A DNA stretch of 64,000 nt from Paenibacillus tengchongensis. GTDB taxonomy: Bacteria > Bacillota > Bacilli > Paenibacillales > Paenibacillaceae. The stretch covers positions 62,001 to 126,000 of the forward strand of contig NZ_WACP01000002.1 in NCBI RefSeq assembly GCF_008973665.1, in the 5' to 3' direction. Below the pieces are notes generated by a model. That model worked only from the letters and a program-made list of their open reading frames with translations. It did no database searches and had not been told where the DNA came from. This document shows positions 51,597 to 58,611 of this stretch, piece by piece (position 1 is the first letter of the stretch; the number at the start of each line of letters is the position of its first letter). The translations under genes were made by a program, and so were the position numbers.

Positions 51597-52603
51597 AGAC
51601 GCTTGGATTGACGCTGGGGAAGTTTGCGCCGCTGCACAAGGGGCATCAGTATATGTTCGAAACGGCGCTGCAGGAAGTCGACGAATTAATCGTTGTAATC
51701 TACGAGACGGCAGTTTCGCCTATTCCGCTGCATATCCGGGCGAACTGGATCCGCAAGCTATATCCGGCAATGCGGGTCATTGAAGCCTGGGACGGTCCGG
51801 ACGGGTATTCGGACGACAGGGAGCATGAGATCCGGGAAGAGCAGTATATTCTGGGGCTGCTCCAGGGCGAACAGGTGACCCACTTCTATTCGAGCGAGTT
51901 CTACGGCAGGCATATGAGCATTGCCTTAGGCGCCATAGACCGCAGGGTGGATGAAGCGCGTGAGCGGGTACCGGTATCGGCTACGATGGTCCGTTCCGAT
52001 CCTTATAAATACAGGGACTATGTCAGTGATCTGGTGTACCGCGATCTGATCACCAAGGTCGTGTTCGTGGGAGCGATGTCCACCGGTAAATCCACGATTA
52101 CCGAAGCGCTGGCCCGGCGGTACCGGACGGCCTTTGCCGGGGAATACGGGCGGGATTATTGGGCAGAGCATCAGGTGGACCGCCGGATTAGCCTTGCAGC
52201 CTTTGATGAGATTGCCTTGGGCCATATCGAGCGTGAAGAGCGGGCGCTCCTGGACGCGGACCGGTACCTGTTTGCCGATACCAATGCAATCACCACGTAC
52301 ATGTACGCGCTGGATTACCACGGGTGTGCTCCGGAGCTGCTGACCCGGCTGGCCCTGGAGAATGCGCAGCGGTACGATTTGTTCTTCCTGTGCGATGACG
52401 ACATTCCTTACGACGATACGTGGGACCGCAGCGGCGATCAGAAGCGGCATGTGTTCCATAAGCAGATCATCGCGGACCTGAAAGAGCGGCGGATTCCTTA
52501 TATTACGCTGAGGGGACCGCTGGAGGAGCGCATGCGCAAGGTCGACGAAGTGCTGGCAGCGTTCAAGCCTTATAGCAATTATTTCGGAGAACTGCCACAA
52601 TAG
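51593..52603 (+). CDS. nadR: NadR-type bifunctional NMN adenylyltransferase/ribosylnicotinamide kinase
   Basis: 336 residues. N-terminal nucleotidyltransferase domain with GKFAPLHKGH (HxGH at 15-18) and a late ATMVRSDPYKY motif in place of ISSTxxR. C-terminal kinase domain with P-loop GAMSTGKS (160-167), EYGRDYWAE and a lid region ending YITLRGPLEERM. The N-terminal helix-turn-helix of enterobacterial NadR is absent, so this form is only enzymatic. It phosphorylates imported nicotinamide riboside and can adenylylate NMN to NAD+. Regulation is therefore left to the Nudix regulator downstream. Confidence 0.93.
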   Translation: MKTLGLTLGKFAPLHKGHQYMFETALQEVDELIVVIYETAVSPIPLHIRANWIRKLYPAMRVIEAWDGPDGYSDDREHEIREEQYILGLLQGEQVTHFYSSEFYGRHMSIALGAIDRRVDEARERVPVSATMVRSDPYKYRDYVSDLVYRDLITKVVFVGAMSTGKSTITEALARRYRTAFAGEYGRDYWAEHQVDRRISLAAFDEIALGHIEREERALLDADRYLFADTNAITTYMYALDYHGCAPELLTRLALENAQRYDLFFLCDDDIPYDDTWDRSGDQKRHVFHKQIIADLKERRIPYITLRGPLEERMRKVDEVLAAFKPYSNYFGELPQ

Positions 52604-52630
52604 AAGAAACGAATCAGGGAGGCGAAGAAG

Positions 52631-53515
52631 TTGGAAGTAAGGGATCGCGACGGGTTAACGGAGCAGGAGTTTTTGGCGCAGTACAAGGCAGGGGACTATG
52701 AGCGGCCTTCGGTGGCGGCAGATATGGTGATCTTCACCGTGACGAAGACGGAGACGGACAATTACCGCAAGCTTCCGGAACAAGCGTTGCGCATCCTGCT
52801 TATCCGCCGGGGAGGGCATCCTTACCTGGGCAAATGGGCGCTGCCGGGCGGGTTCCTCCGGCCGGACGAGACGGCCGATCAGGCGGCGGCGCGGGAGCTG
52901 AGCGAGGAGACCGGAGTAAGTGAAGTCTACCTGGAGCAGCTGCGGACCTTTACCGATGTCGGGCGGGACCCCCGGACCTGGGTCATCAGCTGCAGCTATA
53001 TGGCGCTGATCGACAGCAGCCGGTTTCAGTTAACAGCGGGCGATGATGCCGATGACGCCGCCTGGTTCAAGGTGAGCTACCGGCTGCTGCGGGAGCAGAA
53101 GGAGTTGCTGGACGAGGGCTACGTTAAGACATGGACTTACGAGCTTAAGATGGGCAGCGAGGAGGAAGAGCTGGCGGCGGTCATCAGCCGGACCGTAACG
53201 GCCACACCGACCTCCAGGTCCACCGAATACGCTATAGAGTCCAATGACGGCCTGGCCTTTGATCACGCCAAGATCATCGCCTATGCCATCGAGCGTCTGC
53301 GCGAACAGACCAATGACACCGATATTGCCCTGCATCTGATGCCGAAGCTGTTCACCTTGACCGAGCTGCAGCAGGTGTATGAGGTCATTCTGGACAAGGA
53401 GCTGCTGAAAGCGGCCTTCCGGCGTAAAGTGGCCGACCTCGTCGCTGAGACCGACCATTATACCGAGAATGCGGGACACCGGCCTTCCCGGTTGTTCCGG
53501 AGGAACTGGGAATAA
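52631..53515 (+). CDS. NrtR-like Nudix hydrolase/transcriptional regulator of NAD metabolism
   Basis: 294 residues from a TTG start with GGAGG eight bases upstream. Residues 30-170 are a Nudix domain with an intact Nudix box (Gly74 to Val96: GFLRPDE, then RELSEETGV). The C-terminal ~90 residues form a winged helix of the NrtR type (FTLTELQQVYEVILDKELLKAAFRRKV...RPSRLFRRNW). NrtR proteins sense ADP-ribose or NAD and repress NAD synthesis genes; many have lost hydrolase residues, but here the box is complete, so it may also cleave ADP-ribose. Third gene of the pnuC operon, whose promoter dyads it probably binds. Confidence 0.85.
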   Translation: MEVRDRDGLTEQEFLAQYKAGDYERPSVAADMVIFTVTKTETDNYRKLPEQALRILLIRRGGHPYLGKWALPGGFLRPDETADQAAARELSEETGVSEVYLEQLRTFTDVGRDPRTWVISCSYMALIDSSRFQLTAGDDADDAAWFKVSYRLLREQKELLDEGYVKTWTYELKMGSEEEELAAVISRTVTATPTSRSTEYAIESNDGLAFDHAKIIAYAIERLREQTNDTDIALHLMPKLFTLTELQQVYEVILDKELLKAAFRRKVADLVAETDHYTENAGHRPSRLFRRNWE

Positions 53516-53533
53516 TATATGGTGATAAACAGC

Positions 53534-53575
53534 AGAGCCGTGGTTCTCCATCAGGAGAAGACCACGGCTCTTTTG
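53534..53575. terminator. Bidirectional terminator between NAD operon and exporter gene
   Basis: AGAGCCGTGGT (53534-53544) pairs with ACCACGGCTCT (53561-53571), with an inner CTCC/GGAG, followed by TTTG. Confidence 0.85.
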
Positions 53576-53579
53576 TAAG

Positions 53580-55064
53580 TTATATCTGAGGATTCTCCTG
53601 GCCCGCCGGGGCGGCCAGGGCTTCCTTCCGGGATTTCTTCTTCGTCGGCATGAAGAAGAAGGTGATCACAAACGCCACTGCCGCGAGAATCATCATAAAG
53701 TAATAGGCGTCGCCCGCTCCCAAGATGGACGTAAGGGTTCTGAGGCGCTCGGCAGGTGCCGACGGATTGCTCTGCAGGACCGCAGCAGCATGGCCCTTGG
53801 CCTGCACGGTATAGATGGTGATTACAACGGCCGTACCGATGGCGCCGGCAATCTGCCGGACGGTGTTGTTCACGGCGGTGCCGTGCGTTCCCAGCTCCCT
53901 GGGCAGCGCATTGAGTCCGGCCGTATTCAGCGGCATGGTGATGAAGCTAAGACCGATCCGCAGAACAATGGTCCGGATCATCAGATACGTATAGGTCGTC
54001 GATTCCGTCAGGTCAGTAACCGCCCACATGGACGGAATAATCAGCAGCAGGCCGATGAGGAACAGCGGCTTCGCGCCGAAGCGGTCATACAGCTTGCCGG
54101 TGACCGGCGACATGAAGGCATTGACCAGCGCGCCCGGCAGCAGCAGCAGTCCGGCATCGAAGGCGGTGAAGCCGCGGCCCGTCTGCAGATAAATCGGCAG
54201 CAGGATCATATCGGCGTACATCATCATCGTGACGAGTACGTTGATCAGCGAGGTGATGGTGAAGATTTTGTTACGGAAGACCGAAAGGTTCAGCAGCGGG
54301 TCGGCGGACTTGATCTGCCGGATACAGAACAGGGCCGTGACCACAATCCCGAAGCCCAGACACAGGATGACCACTGCATCGTCCCAGCCCTTGCTGCCTG
54401 CACTGCTGAAGCCGTACAGAATCAGGCCGAAGCCTGCGGTTGATAACAGCACACTCCACACATCCAGCTTCGGCTTCGCCGTCTCCGATACATTGACCAG
54501 AAACTTAAATGCCAGTGCGATCACGATGGCCACCAGCGGAATCAGGCCGATGAACAGCCAGCGCCAGGAGTGGTACTCGACGATAAAGCCGGAGAGGGTC
54601 GGCCCGATGGCCGGTGCAAAGATCATCGCCAGCCCCAGCAGGCCCATCGCACTCCCGCGGTTCTCGGCAGGGAAGATGGCCAGCACCACGCTCATCATCA
54701 GCGGCATAACAATCCCTGCCCCGGCAGCCTGAATCATCCGGCCCAGCAGGAGCACCATAAAGCTTGGCGCCGCGGCACAAATGACCGAACCGGCCAGCAG
54801 GAATGACATGGCGCTGATAAACAGCTGGCGTGTCGTAAAGCGTCTCATTAAATAAGCGGTAACCGGGATCAGAATCCCGTTCACCAGCATAAATCCGGTG
54901 GAAATCCACTGTACGGTGGCGGCCGTGACCTCAAATACATCCATCAGGTTGCTTAAGGCGACATTCAGCAGCGTCTGATTCAGCGTGGATAAGAAGCAGC
55001 CAAGGATCAGAATGGTCAGCAGAATTCCTTTGTTTATTTTGTTCGTACCTTGCTCTTGCATCAT
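53580..55064 (-). CDS. DHA2 family (EmrB/QacA-type) MFS exporter
   Basis: 494 residues with fourteen hydrophobic segments. Motifs: LNQTLLNVALSNLMDVF and WISTGFMLVNGILIPVTAYLMRRF after helix 2 (motif A type), GRMIQAAGAGIVMPLMM, and GPTLSGFIVEYHSWRWLFIGLIPL (motif C). The 14-helix DHA2 group expels drugs or other amphiphiles using the proton gradient. A TetR gene is divergent from it and probably controls it. GAAGGAAGG precedes the start. Confidence 0.93.
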   Translation of the reverse strand: MMQEQGTNKINKGILLTILILGCFLSTLNQTLLNVALSNLMDVFEVTAATVQWISTGFMLVNGILIPVTAYLMRRFTTRQLFISAMSFLLAGSVICAAAPSFMVLLLGRMIQAAGAGIVMPLMMSVVLAIFPAENRGSAMGLLGLAMIFAPAIGPTLSGFIVEYHSWRWLFIGLIPLVAIVIALAFKFLVNVSETAKPKLDVWSVLLSTAGFGLILYGFSSAGSKGWDDAVVILCLGFGIVVTALFCIRQIKSADPLLNLSVFRNKIFTITSLINVLVTMMMYADMILLPIYLQTGRGFTAFDAGLLLLPGALVNAFMSPVTGKLYDRFGAKPLFLIGLLLIIPSMWAVTDLTESTTYTYLMIRTIVLRIGLSFITMPLNTAGLNALPRELGTHGTAVNNTVRQIAGAIGTAVVITIYTVQAKGHAAAVLQSNPSAPAERLRTLTSILGAGDAYYFMMILAAVAFVITFFFMPTKKKSRKEALAAPAGQENPQI

Positions 55065-55228
55065 GCAGTCCTTCCTTCATTGCTTTTTCGACAGTGTGTC
55101 AATAAAATGTATGATAGCAGTGTTCCCGCCCGATTCCTATTCGCAATTCCGCTGAAATTGTTGACTATGCGACAGAACAGGGTCAATCCGTTGCTGAAAA
55201 CCCAAATCATCAAGCACAGGGGGCCGAA

Positions 55229-55783
55229 ATGACCGAACCTAAACGAACAGATCCCCGGGCCGTACGCTCCAAAAAAATGCTGAAGCAGGCGGTCTTCTCC
55301 CTCCTGGCCGACAATCCGGAGATTTCGCAGCTGACCGTCCAGAAAATTGCCAAGCGTGCAGAGCTCAACCGGGCCACGTTTTATTTGCATTATGAGGATA
55401 TTAACGACTTGCTGCGCCAGCTCGTACATGAAATCTTCGCCGACCTGTCCGAGAACATTGAGCCGCTGTTACAGCTACAGAGCAGCAACGAGCAGGAGCA
55501 GCTGGTCACGTTACTGAATTATTTTTATGAGCATAGGAAGGTATTTGCGGTGTTGGTGGAGTATCCGGGCTTTAAGAAGCATTTATCCAATCTGCTGAAG
55601 GATACGATAGAAAGACGCAGAGAGGCGAAGTACGGCAATTCCGCTAGGAAGGCGGCCGCCGTGGATATTGTGGCAGCGTCGCTGCTGGGAATCATTACGT
55701 GGTGGATCAAGGAAGGCAGCCAGTACAGCGCGGAATATATAGCGGGGCAGATTACTTTAATGTATAAGAGGGAGTATTTATAA
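55229..55783 (+). CDS. TetR family regulator (TetR_C_8-like)
   Basis: 184 residues: helix-turn-helix in SKKMLKQAVFSLLADNPEISQLTVQKIAKRAELNRATFYLHYEDINDLL (about 14-62) and a C-terminal helical domain containing LLGIITWWIKEGSQYSAEYIAGQI, the pattern of the TetR_C_8 group. AGGGGG precedes the ATG. It is divergent from the DHA2 exporter with 164 bases between, and probably represses it. No clear dyad stood out in the shared region; the effector is unknown. Confidence 0.9.
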   Translation: MTEPKRTDPRAVRSKKMLKQAVFSLLADNPEISQLTVQKIAKRAELNRATFYLHYEDINDLLRQLVHEIFADLSENIEPLLQLQSSNEQEQLVTLLNYFYEHRKVFAVLVEYPGFKKHLSNLLKDTIERRREAKYGNSARKAAAVDIVAASLLGIITWWIKEGSQYSAEYIAGQITLMYKREYL

Positions 55784-55856
55784 GCGGTTGGCAAAAAGAG
55801 AGTGCAGACTCTTAGCTGCAGCGTGGAGGAGGAGGGGGGCATGCCGCCCCCGCTGT

Positions 55857-56327
55857 TTAATACTCCTTTTTGATGACAAAGAACGAGCCCCGGATGGTTC
55901 CGGCCAGCTTTGACTTTTGACGGGCAAACTTAAACTTTCCCTCTAGCTCCTGCGGGATTTCCATCCCCTCCGAGAGCTTGAAGCCGACAGCCCGCTTCTT
56001 GGGATCATCCACCGTATACATCACATTGACCTCCAGGCCATCCTCATAGAAGACATAGGCCCAGCGGATATTCTCCACCTGAAAGCTCGAGGTTTCCAGG
56101 GGCTTGGCCGCAAATTCAAGATTGCGTTCTTCCTTCAACACCCGGTTCACGTAATCCAGGGTCTCCCGGCTTTCACTAGCCGGTACCACCGTAAATTCAT
56201 GCTTGTACTTGTTCATAAAGTAGCGGGCCTCATTGGCACGCAGACCGGCCAGCGCTTCCGCGACAGGCGATGACTCCAGGCCTGATGTAGTCACATTCTT
56301 GAAATCAACGATACTGGACAATTCCAT
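55857..56327 (-). CDS. Conserved protein of unknown function
   Basis: 156 residues, soluble, no signal peptide. An N-terminal segment (SSIVDFKNVTTSGLESSPVAEALAGLRANEARYFMNKYKHEF) is followed by alternating beta and charged stretches ending KSKLAGTIRGSFFVIKKEY. I do not recognise the family. It lies 12 bases after the GyrI-like gene in the same direction, so it is co-transcribed with it and probably under control of the divergent WYL regulator. Confidence 0.6.
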   Translation of the reverse strand: MELSSIVDFKNVTTSGLESSPVAEALAGLRANEARYFMNKYKHEFTVVPASESRETLDYVNRVLKEERNLEFAAKPLETSSFQVENIRWAYVFYEDGLEVNVMYTVDDPKKRAVGFKLSEGMEIPQELEGKFKFARQKSKLAGTIRGSFFVIKKEY

Positions 56328-56339
56328 CCCTCCCGAAGG

Positions 56340-56819
56340 TTATTTCTTCACCACAGGAATCCACATTTCCCCAAAGAATACGCCGTCCCGCTGCCCCATC
56401 TCAACCGCTGCATTCGGTCCGCCGACATAGGCGAAGTCCGTAGCCCCCGTCAGAACTTGTCCAAAGGCGATGCCGGTAAGCGTATTGCTCAGCTCCTGTG
56501 AGGTCTTTCCCTCTCCTTGCACCACCAGATAACTTCCCTTGGGAAAATGGATCACCCGGGTCGCTTCCGGAATTGTCGCTTCTGTCAGCACGCCGGCGTA
56601 ATGCATCATCTTGTTATTTACGGCTTCGTTCACGGTGAATATATAGTCATTGGCGGCGATGGCTTGTAACGTGGCAAGCCTGCCGTCCTGTCTGACAGCC
56701 GACCAGAAGTCCTCCTTCTCTTTGTTGATCCCCGAGTAATCCGTGTATTCGCTCTCCAGTTCAGTTCCGATTCCTAAAACGGTAAATGCGTCTTTCTCTT
56801 CCAGCGTGTAATTGGCCAA
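56340..56819 (-). CDS. GyrI-like small-molecule-binding domain protein
   Basis: 160 residues from a TTG at 56819, with AGAAGG eight bases upstream. The longer frame to 56975 would overlap the divergent regulator and its promoter, so it is rejected. The fold pattern (FTVLGIGTELES, KEDFWSAVRQDGRLATLQAI, HYAGVLTE, IHFPKGSYLVVQGEGKTSQELSNT, VFFGEMWIPV) is that of the AraC effector-binding/GyrI-like family, which occurs without a DNA-binding domain in multidrug-binding proteins. First gene of a two-gene operon opposite a WYL regulator. Ligand unknown. Confidence 0.8.
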   Translation of the reverse strand: MANYTLEEKDAFTVLGIGTELESEYTDYSGINKEKEDFWSAVRQDGRLATLQAIAANDYIFTVNEAVNNKMMHYAGVLTEATIPEATRVIHFPKGSYLVVQGEGKTSQELSNTLTGIAFGQVLTGATDFAYVGGPNAAVEMGQRDGVFFGEMWIPVVKK

Positions 56820-56857
56820 GTTCGCAACCTTCTTTCTTCCTCGAGAGTTCAAATGAA

Positions 56858-56885
56858 TTGTCATTTCACTTGATGAGACTATAAT
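56858..56885 (+). promoter_or_regulatory. Promoter of the WYL regulator gene
   Basis: -35 TTGTCA (56858-56863), a 16-base spacer and a perfect -10 TATAAT (56880-56885), 43 bases before the ATG at 56929. Confidence 0.7.
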
Positions 56886-56928
56886 AACCTTATAACATGT
56901 CAAAAAATGAAACCATTTAGGAGCCCCG

Positions 56929-57891
56929 ATGAAAAAAACGGAACGGATTAACACCCTGATGCGGTATATCAACAACCGGGCTCACTTTACGATTCCGGAA
57001 ATTATGAGGGAATTTCATATCTCCCGTTCGACGGCGATCCGAGATATCCGGGAGATTGAGGCCATGGGGATGCCGCTGGTCGCTGAAGCGGGGAGGGATG
57101 GGGGCTACTTTGTCATGAGCAACTCCGTTCTGCCCCCGGTCCGGTTCACCGACAATGAGATTAAAGCGCTGTTCATCGCCTTTATGGCCACCCGGAACCA
57201 GCAGCTTCCCTATTTAACAAGCCGTCAGTCTCTGACCGAGAAATTGCTCGGCCTGATTTCGGAGAACCAGCAGGAGGACCTTGTCCACCTGAATCAAATC
57301 CTGCTCTTTCAAGGAACCAACCCCCATAATCCCGATCTGCTGGAATTATCGGACCTGCCCCATCCCATGCTGGAGGAGCTGATCAGGCTCCTGCTTGCGG
57401 ACAGCTATTTATGGGCTACCCTTAACGGGGAGCAGGGGGAGCAGTCTTACCCCATATATCTGCTGCACCTGTATCATGAAAAAGGCCTTTGGCTGATCGA
57501 AGGCTTCGATCTGAAGGAGGAGAAGCGGCGGATTCTCCCTGTCGACAACCTTACCAGTGTCCGGCCGTATTCACCGAAGAAGCGGCTGACCCGGAAGAAG
57601 ATTCTGGTGAAGCTGGGCAGGCAGGAGGAGGGTGTTAACCTTGTCCTGACGCTGGGGCCCAAGGCAATCGCCCAGTACAAGAAATACCATCCGCTGAAGA
57701 TGTCGCTTTCTTATATGGACCCCTACCAGACTACGGCCCGTCTGCAGACCTATATCAACGTGAATGCTCCCGGGGAAGTGGCCGAAATGGTTCATTGGCT
57801 GCTGTTCCTGGGCGGGGATATGCAGCTCAAGGAGGCGCCGGATGAGATATGGGCAGGTATATGGGAGCGGTTAGTTTTATTGTGCCCATGA
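56929..57891 (+). CDS. YafY/DeoR-type helix-turn-helix regulator with WYL domain
   Basis: 320 residues. N-terminal HTH_11 domain (INTLMRYINNRAHFTIPEIMREFHISRSTAIRDIREIEAMGMPLVAE, residues 7-53) and the GRDGGYFV wing. The central WYL-like beta domain has YPIYLLHLYHEKGLWLIEGFDLKEEKRRILPVDNLTSVRP, and a C-terminal extension ends GGDMQLKEAPDEIWAGIWERL. WYL domains bind nucleic acid or nucleotide ligands. TAGGAG precedes the ATG. Divergent from the GyrI-like operon, its probable target. Confidence 0.9.
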   Translation: MKKTERINTLMRYINNRAHFTIPEIMREFHISRSTAIRDIREIEAMGMPLVAEAGRDGGYFVMSNSVLPPVRFTDNEIKALFIAFMATRNQQLPYLTSRQSLTEKLLGLISENQQEDLVHLNQILLFQGTNPHNPDLLELSDLPHPMLEELIRLLLADSYLWATLNGEQGEQSYPIYLLHLYHEKGLWLIEGFDLKEEKRRILPVDNLTSVRPYSPKKRLTRKKILVKLGRQEEGVNLVLTLGPKAIAQYKKYHPLKMSLSYMDPYQTTARLQTYINVNAPGEVAEMVHWLLFLGGDMQLKEAPDEIWAGIWERLVLLCP

Positions 57892-57973
57892 GAAGCGGGG
57901 GATCAAACGGGAGGGATCATGCCAAAGCGGAAAGAGATTCGGAGTAATCTACAATACGGGGAGGAAGCCATCC

Positions 57974-58531
57974 ATGAAGAATCAAAGCATTCGCCTGTCG
58001 CACCTGCTATGGTTAGCCTTAGTGATTGTGCTTTCGGCATGCAGTTCCCAGAAGGATGAAGGACATCTGCCTGCTGCCGGGCCGTCAAGCATTGCTGTAA
58101 AGGCCGGGAGCACTGACTTGACGGATACGGTGAAAAAGAACGAGGGAACTCCTGTGGGCAAAGATCAATCCGCACTATTCGAGTCCATTATGGCGGATGA
58201 GGATATAGCGGTTCCCTATCTACCAATCGGTGAGGAGGTGTCCATAGACTTCGGGGAACTTCCCCCGGAGGATTATGTGTTATATGATTACGTGCTGAAT
58301 GAGGACGGCACCATCAAATATTCATCGTTAGCCACCGAAACGGTAAGCATTCAAGTAAATAACCATGCAGGGACCTTTCAGCTCAATGAGAATCTAAGCT
58401 CAAAATTCAGTTCAGACAGCAGCGATTATGAGCCCGGCAGGCTGTTAAGGGGCTTTCTCCTGATCATTAACACCGGAGATGAGCAGCAGGAATTTGCTTT
58501 TATCATCAGATCAGATGCGCTTGCGAAATAA
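57974..58531 (+). CDS. Lipoprotein of unknown function
   Basis: 185 residues. Signal peptide with lipobox LSAC (Cys23), an unstructured Ser/Gly/Lys linker to about 60, then a soluble domain with PPEDYVLYDYVLNEDGTIKYSS, VSIQVNNHAGTFQLNENLSSKF and a beta-rich end FLLIINTGDEQQEFAFIIRS. No family recognised. GGGGAGGA precedes the ATG. It stands alone before a strong terminator, convergent with the GH16 gene. Confidence 0.75.
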   Translation: MKNQSIRLSHLLWLALVIVLSACSSQKDEGHLPAAGPSSIAVKAGSTDLTDTVKKNEGTPVGKDQSALFESIMADEDIAVPYLPIGEEVSIDFGELPPEDYVLYDYVLNEDGTIKYSSLATETVSIQVNNHAGTFQLNENLSSKFSSDSSDYEPGRLLRGFLLIINTGDEQQEFAFIIRSDALAK

Positions 58532-58546
58532 TGTTGTGTCTAAAAA

Positions 58547-58577
58547 ACCAAGCGATGCGCTCAGCATCGCTTGGTTC
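58547..58577. terminator. Hairpin after the lipoprotein gene
   Basis: CCAAGCGATGC-GCTCA-GCATCGCTTGG followed by TTCTTCG. Situated between convergent genes. Confidence 0.8.
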
Positions 58578-58611
58578 TTCGTATTTCCGCCTGCGCCGCT
58601 TAATTAGCCGC

